Origin: an uncultured Rhodocyclaceae bacterium
Lineage (GTDB): Bacteria; Pseudomonadota; Gammaproteobacteria; Burkholderiales; Rhodocyclaceae
NCBI GenBank assembly: GCA_900549295.1
Contig: URNG01000001.1
Location: forward strand, 1 to 64,000
Direction: 5' to 3'
Length of the DNA: 64,000 nt
The notes beneath the pieces were generated by a model that searched no databases, was not told the DNA's origin, and saw only the letters and a program-made list of their open reading frames with translations. Made by a program: the position numbers and the translations under genes. Position 1 is the stretch's first letter, and every line of letters begins with the position of its first letter. Of this stretch, positions 1-7,815 are shown one piece after another.

Positions 1-2
1 CC

Positions 3-395
3 GGCCGGCAGCCGGTGGCGCTGGCAACGCCGTTTGGCCGGCTGGCCCTGTCGATCTGCTACGATCTGCGCTTTCCCGAGTTGTATCGCGGGCTGGGCGA
101 AGTCGATCTGATCCTGATGCCGGCGGCCTTCACTGAAATCACCGGGCGCGCCCACTGGGAAATCCTGCTGCGCGCCCGCGCCATCGAAAACCAGTGCTAC
201 GTACTGGCGGCCGGGCAGGGCGGGCGGCACGCCAACGGGCGGCTGACGCACGGCAACAGCATGATCGTCGATCCCTGGGGCGACGTGCTCGACCGCAAGC
301 TCAAGGGGCCGGGCGTCGTGCTGGCCGAACTCGATCATGCCCGGCTGGCCCACGTGCGCGGCAAACTGCCGGCGCTCGCCCACCGCAAACTGTGA
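3..395 (+). CDS. Carbon-nitrogen hydrolase (nitrilase superfamily), 3' part
   Basis: This is the C-terminal half of an amidase of the nitrilase superfamily, truncated by the window edge. The frame is open from base 3. The segment SICYDLRFPELYR carries the cysteine expected to be the catalytic nucleophile of the Glu-Lys-Cys triad, followed by the family's RARAIENQCYV block and a GxSMIVDPWG block. The Glu and Lys would lie upstream of the window. It ends seven bases before tldD, a pairing common in betaproteobacteria. Such proteins resemble Nit1/Nit2 amidases that hydrolyse deaminated glutathione or omega-amides, but the exact substrate cannot be read here. Confidence 0.85.
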   Translation, partial: GRQPVALATPFGRLALSICYDLRFPELYRGLGEVDLILMPAAFTEITGRAHWEILLRARAIENQCYVLAAGQGGRHANGRLTHGNSMIVDPWGDVLDRKLKGPGVVLAELDHARLAHVRGKLPALAHRKL

Positions 396-401
396 GACAC
401 C

Positions 402-1847
402 ATGACTGAACAGAACTTCCTGCAACAAGCGCAATCCCTTTTGCTGACGCCTTTTGGCCTGAGCGAAAGCGATCTGTCGCGCACCTTCGGCAGCATCCTC
501 GGCCATCGGGTCGATTACGCCGATCTCTATTTCCAGTATTCCCGCTCGGAAGCCTGGAGCCTGGACGAAGGTATCGTCAAATCGGGCAGCTTCAACATCG
601 ACCAGGGCGTCGGCGTGCGCGCCCTGGCCGGCGAGAAGACGGCCTTTGCCTACTCGGACGACATCAGCGCGGCGGCGCTGGCCGATGCCGCCGGCGCGGT
701 GCGCGCCATTGCCGCCGCCGGGCAGACGGCGCAGGTGCCTGCCTTGCGGACGCGGACGCAGCCAGCGGGTCTTTACTTGCCGCAAGACCCTCTGGCGTCG
801 CTTTCTGCGGATGCCAAGGTGGCCTTGCTGGAGCGTCTGGAAGGCTTCGCGCGCGCCGCCGATCCGCGCGTGATGCAGGTCAATGCCGGGCTGGCGGGCG
901 AATACGAGGTGATTCTGGTGGCCGGTTCGGACGGGCGGCTGGCGGCGGACATCCGGCCACTGGTGCGTTGCTCGATTTCCGTCATCGTCGAGGAAAACGG
1001 CCAGCGCGAGCAGGGCAGCGCGGGCGGCGGCGGGCGTTTCGATTTTTCCTACTTCGACGACGAGGTGTTGCGCCGCTACGCCCAGGAAGCCGTGCATCAG
1101 GCGGTGGTGAATCTCAAGGCAGAACCTGCGCCCGCCGGGCAGATGACGGTGGTGCTCGGGGCCGGTTGGCCCGGCATCCTGCTGCACGAAGCCGTCGGCC
1201 ACGGTCTGGAAGGCGATTTCAATCGCAAGGGCAGCTCCGCTTTCAGTGGCCGCATTGGTGAGCGGGTGGCGGCAGCGGGCGTCACCGTCATCGACGACGG
1301 CACCATCGCCCAGCGGCGCGGCTCGCTCAACATCGACGACGAGGGCAACCCCACGCAACGTACCGTGCTGATCGAGGACGGCATCCTCAAGGGCTATTTG
1401 CAGGACAGCCTGAACGCCCGCCTGATGGGCGTCGCGCCCACCGGCAACGGGCGGCGCGAATCGTTCGCCCACCTGCCCTTGCCGCGCATGACCAATACCA
1501 TGATGCTGGCCGGCGCGCACGATCCGCAGGAAATCATCGCCTCGGTGAAAAAGGGCATCTACGCCGCCAATTTTGGCGGCGGGCAGGTCGACATCACCAG
1601 CGGCAAGTTCGTTTTTTCGATGAGCGAAGCCTATCTCATCGAGAACGGCAGGATCACCCGCCCGATCAAGGGCGCGACCCTGATCGGCAACGGGCCGGAC
1701 GCGCTGACCCGCGTCAGCATGATCGGCAACGATCTCAAGCTCGATCCCGGCGTCGGCACCTGCGGCAAGGAAGGGCAGAGCGTGCCGGTGGGCGTCGGGC
1801 AGCCGACCTTGCGAATTGATGGACTCACCGTGGGCGGAACGGCATAA
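402..1847 (+). CDS. tldD: Metalloprotease TldD
   Basis: TldD is the catalytic partner of TldE/PmbA in a cytoplasmic heterodimeric zinc protease that trims unstructured peptides, including microcin B17 precursor and CcdA. The 481-residue length is normal for TldD. The zinc motif HEAVGH is at residues 262-267, and the conserved C-terminal [19 protein letters not shown] segment holds the Cys near residue 455 that supplies a metal ligand in TldD but not TldE. The start follows the upstream hydrolase by six bases, so the two are probably co-transcribed. No tldE is in the window; the partner is often encoded elsewhere. Confidence 0.95.
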   Translation: MTEQNFLQQAQSLLLTPFGLSESDLSRTFGSILGHRVDYADLYFQYSRSEAWSLDEGIVKSGSFNIDQGVGVRALAGEKTAFAYSDDISAAALADAAGAVRAIAAAGQTAQVPALRTRTQPAGLYLPQDPLASLSADAKVALLERLEGFARAADPRVMQVNAGLAGEYEVILVAGSDGRLAADIRPLVRCSISVIVEENGQREQGSAGGGGRFDFSYFDDEVLRRYAQEAVHQAVVNLKAEPAPAGQMTVVLGAGWPGILLHEAVGHGLEGDFNRKGSSAFSGRIGERVAAAGVTVIDDGTIAQRRGSLNIDDEGNPTQRTVLIEDGILKGYLQDSLNARLMGVAPTGNGRRESFAHLPLPRMTNTMMLAGAHDPQEIIASVKKGIYAANFGGGQVDITSGKFVFSMSEAYLIENGRITRPIKGATLIGNGPDALTRVSMIGNDLKLDPGVGTCGKEGQSVPVGVGQPTLRIDGLTVGGTA

Positions 1848-1878
1848 TTCCGGCCTGTCATTATCTGGAGACAAAGAC

Positions 1879-2508
1879 ATGCGTTTCTCCCCGCTGCTGG
1901 CGGCTTGCCTGTTGAGCGCGCTGACGACACTTCCCGTTCTGGCGCAAACGCCCGCCCACGAACGCATGAAAGCCTTGCAGGCCGATCCCGCCGCGCTGCA
2001 GAACGCCATTGCAGCGGGCAAGAAGGCCAGTTTTTTCTGCGCCAATTGCCACGGCGAGAATGGCATCGCGAAAACTACCGATGTGCCCAATCTCGCCGGG
2101 CAGCACCCTTCCTATCTGCTGGAACAGATTCGCAAATTCGGTGCGGGCGAGCGCAAGGATCAGTTCATGCAAGGCTTGATCAAGGTTTTGAACGACGAAG
2201 AGCGCGCCCAGATCACCCTGTATTACGCCAGTGTCAAGGTTCCGCCAGCCAAGGCTGATCCGGAACATACCAAGCAGGGCAAGATCTTGTTCGAGAAACT
2301 GTGTGCCCGCTGCCACGGCGCAGGCGCTCGCGGCACCGAAATTTATCCGCGCCTGGCCGGCCAGCAGCAGCCTTACCTGCAGAAATCCATCACCCATTAC
2401 CGCGATGGCACCGGCGTGCGCAACAATCCCTTGATGGCAATTTCCACTGCGGGCCTGAAGAACGAAGACATCCTCGCCCTGTCGCACTTCCTTGCGCAAT
2501 TGCCCTGA
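1879..2508 (+). CDS. Di-haem cytochrome c (c4-like)
   Basis: Periplasmic class I cytochrome c of 209 residues. A cleavable signal peptide ends near VLAQ (about residue 23). Two haem-binding motifs are visible, CANCH (C54, C57, H58) and CARCH (C142, C145, H146), each followed by a repeated NLAGQ / RLAGQQ segment, which shows the internally duplicated c4-type layout. The ATG at 1879 was chosen because it opens the signal peptide and has GGAG at 1866-1869; an in-frame extension upstream to 1816 reads through the tldD end and is unlikely. The probable role is electron transfer between the bc1 complex and terminal oxidases. Confidence 0.9.
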   Translation: MRFSPLLAACLLSALTTLPVLAQTPAHERMKALQADPAALQNAIAAGKKASFFCANCHGENGIAKTTDVPNLAGQHPSYLLEQIRKFGAGERKDQFMQGLIKVLNDEERAQITLYYASVKVPPAKADPEHTKQGKILFEKLCARCHGAGARGTEIYPRLAGQQQPYLQKSITHYRDGTGVRNNPLMAISTAGLKNEDILALSHFLAQLP

Positions 2509-2565
2509 ATCGGGCGTTTCTTCCGGTAGAATCGGTCGTTTCGACGATTTTGCTGGAAGAAAGCC

Positions 2566-3651
2566 ATGAGTACGCGCGCAACGGACAAGCCGGTTACCGA
2601 CGATGTCAGGATCAGGGAGATCAAGGAGTTGGTGCCGCCGGCACTGATCAACAAGGAATATCCGGTATCGACGCGTGCCGCGACCACCACTTTCCAGGCG
2701 CGGCAGGCCATCCACCGCATCCTGCACGGCGCAGACGACCGCCTGCTGGTGGTGATCGGGCCCTGTTCCATCCACAATTACGAACTGGCGATGGATTACG
2801 CGGCGCAACTGGCCAGGGAAGCGAAAAAGTATCAGGACGATCTGGTGGTGGTGATGCGCGTCTATTTCGAGAAACCGCGCACCACGGTGGGTTGGAAGGG
2901 GCTGATCAACGACCCGCGCCTGGACAACACTTTCCGCATCAACGAAGGTTTGCGTCTGGCGCGGCGGATTCTCCTGGAAATCAATGAGATGGGCGTGCCT
3001 TGCGCCACCGAATTCCTCGACACCATCACCCCGCAATACACCGCCGACCTGATCGCCTGGGGCGCGATCGGCGCGCGTACCACGGAATCGCAGGTGCACC
3101 GCGAACTGGCTTCCGGGCTGTCCTGCCCGGTCGGCTTCAAGAACGGCACCGACGGCAACATGCGCATTGCAGTGGATGCCATCCGCTCCGCCAGTTCGCC
3201 GCATCATTTCCTGTCGGTGACCAAGACTGGCCACACCGCTATCGTGTCCACGCAGGGCAACGAGGATTGCCACGTCATCCTGCGCGGCGGCAAGGAACCC
3301 AATTACGACGCGGCCAGCGTGGAAGCGGCCAGCCAGGAAATCGCCAAGGCCGGTCTGGCGGCGCGCCTGATGGTCGATTTCTCGCACGGCAACAGCCGCA
3401 AGCAGTACGCCCTGCAGATGGAAGTGTGCGACAGCGTCGCGGCGCAACTGGCGGCGGGTGAGGAGCGCATCATGGGCGTGATGGTCGAGTCGCATCTGTG
3501 CGAAGGCCGTCAGGATCTGACGCCGGGGCAGGAACTGACTTACGGGCAGAGCATCACCGACGCCTGCATCGGCTGGGAAGACAGTCTGGCGGTGCTGGAA
3601 CGCCTCGCCGCCGCGGTGCGCGCCCGGCGTCTGATCGAGGCCGAGGACTGA
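2566..3651 (+). CDS. aroG: 3-deoxy-7-phosphoheptulonate synthase, class I (AroG-like)
   Basis: DAHP synthase joins phosphoenolpyruvate and erythrose 4-phosphate, the first step of the shikimate pathway. The 361-residue protein has the type I alpha motifs VIGPCSIHN near residues 63-71 and GFKNGTDGNM in the middle, plus ARTTESQVHRELASG, which is typical of the AroF/AroG/AroH group. The N-terminal extension that mediates feedback inhibition by aromatic amino acids in this group is present, but which amino acid inhibits cannot be judged by eye. The gene stands alone; TAGAAT at 2527-2532 is a possible -10 with no convincing -35. Confidence 0.95.
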   Translation: MSTRATDKPVTDDVRIREIKELVPPALINKEYPVSTRAATTTFQARQAIHRILHGADDRLLVVIGPCSIHNYELAMDYAAQLAREAKKYQDDLVVVMRVYFEKPRTTVGWKGLINDPRLDNTFRINEGLRLARRILLEINEMGVPCATEFLDTITPQYTADLIAWGAIGARTTESQVHRELASGLSCPVGFKNGTDGNMRIAVDAIRSASSPHHFLSVTKTGHTAIVSTQGNEDCHVILRGGKEPNYDAASVEAASQEIAKAGLAARLMVDFSHGNSRKQYALQMEVCDSVAAQLAAGEERIMGVMVESHLCEGRQDLTPGQELTYGQSITDACIGWEDSLAVLERLAAAVRARRLIEAED

Positions 3652-3693
3652 AAAAATCCGCCGTCCGCCAAGCGTGGCGGCGGTAGGCTTAGG

Positions 3694-4848
3694 TCACAAA
3701 TCGAGAAAAGCGCCGACCGCTTCGCCCTGCGCCAGCGTGTCGGCGTAGCCAAGATCGATCAGGCGGCGCGTGAAACTCTTCTCGAACAGCAGATAGCTCG
3801 TCAGCGCGCCGCCCTGGCGGTTCATCGCGCCCAGGCCGCCGAGGAGCTTGCGGATCGTCCACGGCAGGCTGCCGGCGTGTTCAGCGGCGATCCGGTCGAT
3901 GCTTTCCGAGGGTGAAATCACCAGGGTTTCGATCGGGCGCAGGCTGATGCCGCCTTGCTGGCGCAGATTTTCCGGAATGGCGGCGAGGGTGCGGTTGACC
4001 CGCTGGATGCGCTCGATATCCACCGACAAGCCATCGAGAAAAATGCTCGACAGCGCGTGGCCGGCGATCTGCGCCAGGCTGGGGTAGCTGCCTTCGCCGC
4101 CCTCGCCGCGCCGGCGCTGCTCGCTGGCGCGCGTAGCGCCGATGACCAGCAGGCGGTCCGCCCCGAGGTGAATGGCCGGGGCGAGCGGGGCGAATTGGCG
4201 CATGGAGCCATCGCCGAAGTATTCGCGGTGGATGCGTACGGCCGGAAAAATGAAGGGAATGGCGCTGGAAGCCAGCAGATGCTCGATGCCCAGCTTGGTG
4301 TGCAGGCCGTGGCGCTGGCTGCGCTGCCAGGGCATGACTTCGGGCGGCGCCTGGAAGAAATTGATGCTTTCCCCGGAGTCGTAGCCGGAGGCGGTGATGT
4401 TAATCGCCCGCAGGGCGCCGGAGTGGATCGCGCGCTCGATGCCGGAAAAATCGACGTGGCGTTTGAGCAAGGTGGCGAGCGGCGCGTTGTCGAGCAGCGA
4501 GCGTGGCGCCGCCCGCCCGGTCAGCCAGCCGGCGGCCAGCGTTGCCAGCCAGCGCGCGCCGGCGGTGGCGACTCCGGCGCTGTCGACGCGGTAGATGTCG
4601 GCGGTGCGCATGTGCCGCCAGAAATTGTTGAGGCTGCCCACCGCCTGCCGGAAATTTTCCGCCTGACAGGCCAGCCCGACGGCGTTGATGGCTCCGGCCG
4701 AAGTGCCGCAGATGATGGGAAAGGGGTTGCGCCGGGGCTTGCCGGCGAGGCGGTTGATGGCAAGCAGCGCCCCGATCTGGTAAGCCGCCCGTGCGCCGCC
4801 GCCGGTGAGCACCAAGGCGCGTGAGCAGCAGGCGCTGGCTGCGCGCAT
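3694..4848 (-). CDS. Patatin-like phospholipase family protein
   Basis: Predicted cytoplasmic lipid acyl hydrolase of 384 residues. The N-terminus holds the glycine-rich oxyanion loop LTGGGARAAYQ (about residues 14-24), the nucleophile elbow GTSAG with Ser50, and the dyad aspartate in GDGS (Asp213), which are the three signatures of the patatin fold. The start at 4848 overlaps the queD stop by one base (ATGA), so translation is probably coupled to queD. The frame stays open far upstream inside queD in a different reading frame; that extension is rejected because it has no patatin homology. Substrate unknown; family members hydrolyse phospholipids or neutral lipids. Confidence 0.88.
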   Translation of the reverse strand: MRAASACCSRALVLTGGGARAAYQIGALLAINRLAGKPRRNPFPIICGTSAGAINAVGLACQAENFRQAVGSLNNFWRHMRTADIYRVDSAGVATAGARWLATLAAGWLTGRAAPRSLLDNAPLATLLKRHVDFSGIERAIHSGALRAINITASGYDSGESINFFQAPPEVMPWQRSQRHGLHTKLGIEHLLASSAIPFIFPAVRIHREYFGDGSMRQFAPLAPAIHLGADRLLVIGATRASEQRRRGEGGEGSYPSLAQIAGHALSSIFLDGLSVDIERIQRVNRTLAAIPENLRQQGGISLRPIETLVISPSESIDRIAAEHAGSLPWTIRKLLGGLGAMNRQGGALTSYLLFEKSFTRRLIDLGYADTLAQGEAVGAFLDL

Positions 4849-5300
4849 CAGGTATCCGGCGGACGCGTCGCGTCGGCCCAGCAATTCGGGGTTTCGTAGA
4901 GGCGCACTTGCTGCAGGCGCAGGTGATTGCCGTAGCGGTCCTGATACACCGGGTCGAGCAGGGAGAAGGCGCGGCGGGCCAGATTCTCGGCAGTCGGAAT
5001 GCAGTCCAGCAGCACGGTCTTGTGGCCGGGCAGGGTGGCGAGAAAATCCACCACGGCCCGATCGCCGGCATACACCAGAAAGGCGTGATCCCAGAGATCG
5101 ACGACGTGCGCCTTGGCCAGCGCCTTGACTTCGGAAAAATCCATCACCATGCCGTTGGCGGGGTCGCCCGAGCGTTCGATCACGCTGCCGGACAGGGTGA
5201 TTTCGATGGCATAGCGGTGGCCGTGCAGGTGGCGGCACTGGCTTTTGTGGTCGGGGATGCGGTGGCCGGCATCGAATTCCAGGCGGCGGGTAATCAACAT
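4848..5300 (-). CDS. queD: 6-carboxytetrahydropterin synthase family (QueD-like)
   Basis: A 150-residue 6-pyruvoyl/6-carboxy-tetrahydropterin synthase, acting after GTP cyclohydrolase I in queuosine (7-deazaguanine) synthesis. Zinc ligands His13, His26 and His28 are visible in FDAGHRIP and RHLHGHRY, and Cys22 is the catalytic cysteine position. The C-terminus has the usual VRLYETPNCWA block. The ATG at 5300 gives the canonical N-terminus MLITRRLEFDAGH; an in-frame extension to 5369 would overlap the divergent radical SAM gene. On this strand TATAAT (5331-5336) lies about 30 bases upstream and is a plausible -10. No queC, queE or queF is nearby. Confidence 0.9.
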   Translation of the reverse strand: MLITRRLEFDAGHRIPDHKSQCRHLHGHRYAIEITLSGSVIERSGDPANGMVMDFSEVKALAKAHVVDLWDHAFLVYAGDRAVVDFLATLPGHKTVLLDCIPTAENLARRAFSLLDPVYQDRYGNHLRLQQVRLYETPNCWADATRPPDT

Positions 5301-5346
5301 GAGCGCAACGGTTCGCGGGAGTGGCCGGGGATTATACAATGTGCGC

Positions 5347-6171
5347 ATGTTGCAGATCGATGACCACAACCGCTTCAGCGCCGGTTTTACCTACGTCTAT
5401 CCCGTGCTCTCGCGCCGCGCCGGGGGCGTGTCCCTGGGGATCAATCTGAATCCCAACAATGCCTGCAACTGGGCCTGCCTGTATTGTCAGGTGGAGAACC
5501 TGCAACGCGGCGGGCCGCCGCCGATTGATCTGGCGCAACTGAACTCGGAACTGGAAAGCCTGCTCGATGCGCTGCAGGCGGGCGCGTTTACCGTAGCGCC
5601 GGGAGCCAGGGCGGCGCTCGTCGATATTGCCTTTTCTGGTAACGGCGAGTCGACTGCGGCAGCGGAGTTTCCGGCAGCGGTAGAGGCGGTGTGCGCCGTG
5701 ATGCAGCAGCGGAATTTGCATGTGCAGCTGCGCCTGATTACCAACGGCAGCTTTCTGCATCGCCCGGGCGTGCAGGAAGGCATCCGGCGGATTGCCGCGC
5801 AAGGCGGCGAAGTGTGGTTCAAGTTCGATCGCGGCAGCAGCGATGAAATCGCCGTGGTCAACAGCATTGCCTGGCCGCTGGCGCGCGCGCTGGCGCATCT
5901 GGCGCGTTGCGCGGAACTCGCGCCGACCTGGGTGCAGACCTGCTGGTTCCGCCTGGATGGGACGCTGCCTTCAGAGGCGAGTCTGGCTGCCTATTGCGCG
6001 GCTCTGAAACCCCTGGCCGACAGCTTGCAGGGCGTGCATCTGTATGGTCTGGCGCGCCCGTCGCAGCAAACCGCCGCGCCGCGCCTGAGCGCGCTGACGC
6101 CTGACGAATTGAATGCGGTCGCGGTCGTCGTCCACAAAGAAACGGGGCTCAAGGTGATCGTCTCACCCTGA
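5347..6171 (+). CDS. Radical SAM protein, COG0731 (TYW1-like) family
   Basis: A 274-residue radical SAM enzyme with the CxxxCxxC cluster motif CNWACLYC (Cys40, Cys44, Cys47). The surrounding VYPVLSRRAGGVSLGINL segment matches the SRRLGxSLGI signature of COG0731 Fe-S oxidoreductases, related to the radical SAM half of wybutosine enzyme TYW1 but lacking a flavodoxin domain. Bacterial members have no settled function that I know of. The gene is head to head with queD, with 46 bases between start codons. Start is uncertain: GTG 5341 or ATG 5347; no clear Shine-Dalgarno exists, and TATACA (5333-5338) lies just upstream. Confidence 0.85.
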   Translation: MLQIDDHNRFSAGFTYVYPVLSRRAGGVSLGINLNPNNACNWACLYCQVENLQRGGPPPIDLAQLNSELESLLDALQAGAFTVAPGARAALVDIAFSGNGESTAAAEFPAAVEAVCAVMQQRNLHVQLRLITNGSFLHRPGVQEGIRRIAAQGGEVWFKFDRGSSDEIAVVNSIAWPLARALAHLARCAELAPTWVQTCWFRLDGTLPSEASLAAYCAALKPLADSLQGVHLYGLARPSQQTAAPRLSALTPDELNAVAVVVHKETGLKVIVSP

Positions 6172-6196
6172 GCCCCGCCGTCGGGGGTCCGGCAAA

Positions 6197-6502
6197 TCAG
6201 GCGGCTTTCTTGGTGCGGCTGCGAGCGGCTTTCTTCAGCGTCTTGAACAGTTCCGGTTCCTGCGTGCGCAGGTACTCGGCAACTTCCCAGTCTTCCTGCT
6301 TGATGCTCTTGGTGTCGATCTGCTCGACGTGCACCAGACGCAGCAATTCGCGCACCGGCTTCGGCATGTTGCGGCCGCTTTCATAGCGGGAACCGCCGCT
6401 CTGGGTGACGCCCAGAGCCGACCAGAACTGCTGCTGGTTCAGGCCAAGCTTGCGACGGATTTCACGCGGGTCGATTTTTTCGATGATTTTGGTAGATGCC
6501 AT
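6197..6502 (-). CDS. Small HTH-domain (XRE-like) regulator, orphan
   Basis: A 101-residue protein with a Cro/C1-type helix-turn-helix around residues 17-45 (LNQQQFWSALGVTQSGGSRY), a middle segment without recognisable enzyme motifs, and a Lys/Arg-rich tail (KKAARSRTKKAA). Similar small proteins occur across betaproteobacteria and, as far as I know, are uncharacterised. The start has AGGAG at the right distance (reverse strand, near 6510). It is a single gene: no toxin-like partner is found on either side, which argues against a HigA-type antitoxin pair. The AT-rich upstream region carries TATGAC repeats that may be its operator. Confidence 0.8.
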   Translation of the reverse strand: MASTKIIEKIDPREIRRKLGLNQQQFWSALGVTQSGGSRYESGRNMPKPVRELLRLVHVEQIDTKSIKQEDWEVAEYLRTQEPELFKTLKKAARSRTKKAA

Positions 6503-6552
6503 GGTTTTCTCCTATGCAAGGAAGTTAGATATAGATATTTGTGCTTTTCAGC

Positions 6553-6615
6553 TATGACTAAAGTCATATATCGAATTGTAGAGCGACATATGACGAAGTG
6601 CAATTGATCTATGAC
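6553..6615. promoter_or_regulatory. TATGAC repeat cluster, candidate operator
   Basis: Upstream of the HTH gene lies a perfect inverted repeat, TATGACT (6553-6559), AA, AGTCATA (6562-6568), followed by two further TATGAC copies at 6589-6594 and 6610-6615. On the minus strand the AT-rich stretch near 6525-6540 would suit a -10, placing the inverted repeat about where the -35 should be. The layout suggests autoregulation by the HTH protein. This is inference from sequence pattern only. The rest of 6503-6744 holds no gene. Confidence 0.5.
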
Positions 6616-6744
6616 AAATTTTGTATGGCGGATATGTAACCAGGCGTGACGTCGCACGGCAGAAAAATCGCCCGGACCATGCGGAAGCTGTCTTGTGGCT
6701 TGTGCTATCATCCGCCGCGTTTTTGATCCGCCGAAACAGCGCAA

Positions 6745-6832
6745 GGAAGCTTGGCAGAGTGGTCGATTGCACCGGTCTTGAAAACCGGCAACCCGCAAGG
6801 GTTCCAGGGTTCGAATCCCTGAGCTTCCGCCA
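6745..6832 (+). tRNA. tRNA-Ser(UGA), CCA encoded
   Basis: An 88-base class II tRNA. The acceptor stem pairs GGAAGCT (6745-6751) with AGCTTCC (6822-6828), followed by G and an encoded CCA (6830-6832). The anticodon stem CCGGT/ACCGG encloses a loop with TGA at 6779-6781. A long variable arm (about 6787-6804) and the T arm CAGGG TTCGAAT CCCTG are present. It reads UCA and related serine codons. Confidence 0.97.
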
Positions 6833-6867
6833 GCGATTTGTGCACGAACCTGCCCTCGGACGCTTCC

Positions 6868-7767
6868 ATGAATCGATTGCGCCAGCCCCGGACCATTGCC
6901 CTGGTGGGCAAATACCACAGCCCCGAAATTGCGGAATCCCTGTCGCGTCTTGCGCAATACCTGCATGAGCGCGGCGTGTCGGTGTTCATCGAGCGGGAAA
7001 CAGCAGGGCATATCGGCAAATTGGTCGATCTGACGCGCTGGGTGACCTGCGGGTTCAACGATATCGGCGCGCATGCCGACGTGGCCATTGTGCTGGGCGG
7101 CGATGGCACGATGCTGAATGCGGCGCGGCGTCTGGCGCGTTACTGCGTGCCGCTGGTGGGGGTGAACCAGGGGCGGCTGGGTTTCATGACGGACATTGCC
7201 CGCGACGATATGCTCACCTGCATGGACGATCTGCTCGATGGCAATTTCCAGCCGGAAAGCCGCATGCTGCTGGCGGCCGAAGTGATGCGTGCGGGCCGCG
7301 AAATCGCCACCAATCTGGCCTTGAACGACGTGGTCATCGACAAAGGGGCGATTGGCCGCCTGATCGAGTTCGAGTTGTTCATCGACGGTGAGTTCATCTA
7401 CAACCTGCGCTCGGACGGCCTCATCGTGTCCACGCCGACCGGTTCCACGGCCTATGCCTTGTCGGCCGGCGGGCCGATTCTGCACCCGACGCTGACGGGC
7501 ATCGCCCTGGTGCCCCTGTATCCGCATGCGCTGACTTATCGTCCGGTGACGGTCAATGACACGGTGGAGATCGAACTGCGCATCACGCATGCCGACGATC
7601 CGCGTGTACACTTCGACGGTCAGGTCACGCTCGATTTGCAGGAGGGCGACAGCGTGCGCATCCATCGTTCGGATCACGCGATCAGTTTTCTGCATCCGCC
7701 GGGCTACAGTTATTTCTCCATGCTGCGGCAGAAGCTGCAGTGGAGCGAGCGGCCCAAGGGTAATTAA
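6868..7767 (+). CDS. nadK: NAD kinase
   Basis: ATP-dependent NAD kinase (PpnK), which makes NADP in the cytoplasm. The 299-residue protein has the diagnostic GGDGTML motif (Gly77-Gly78-Asp79-Gly80) and the downstream LNDVVIDKG and [17 protein letters not shown] blocks that bind NAD and ATP. The ATG at 6868 gives the standard N-terminus; the frame opens slightly earlier at the tRNA 3' end but without homology. It sits between tRNA-Ser and recN; nadK-recN adjacency is common in proteobacteria and they may share a transcript, with 48 bases between them. Confidence 0.96.
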   Translation: MNRLRQPRTIALVGKYHSPEIAESLSRLAQYLHERGVSVFIERETAGHIGKLVDLTRWVTCGFNDIGAHADVAIVLGGDGTMLNAARRLARYCVPLVGVNQGRLGFMTDIARDDMLTCMDDLLDGNFQPESRMLLAAEVMRAGREIATNLALNDVVIDKGAIGRLIEFELFIDGEFIYNLRSDGLIVSTPTGSTAYALSAGGPILHPTLTGIALVPLYPHALTYRPVTVNDTVEIELRITHADDPRVHFDGQVTLDLQEGDSVRIHRSDHAISFLHPPGYSYFSMLRQKLQWSERPKGN

Positions 7768-7815
7768 AAGGCAACCCAGAGCGGCCAACGCAAGGGCAAG
7801 CGAAAAAGGAAAACG

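Noticed and set aside
4849..5238. Upstream extension of the patatin-like gene through queD
   Set aside because: It is an out-of-frame reading of queD; the ATG at 4848 starts directly before the patatin GGGARAAY motif.
6197..6744. Toxin-antitoxin module around the HTH gene
   Set aside because: No small toxin-like ORF with coding character was found next to the HTH gene on either strand.
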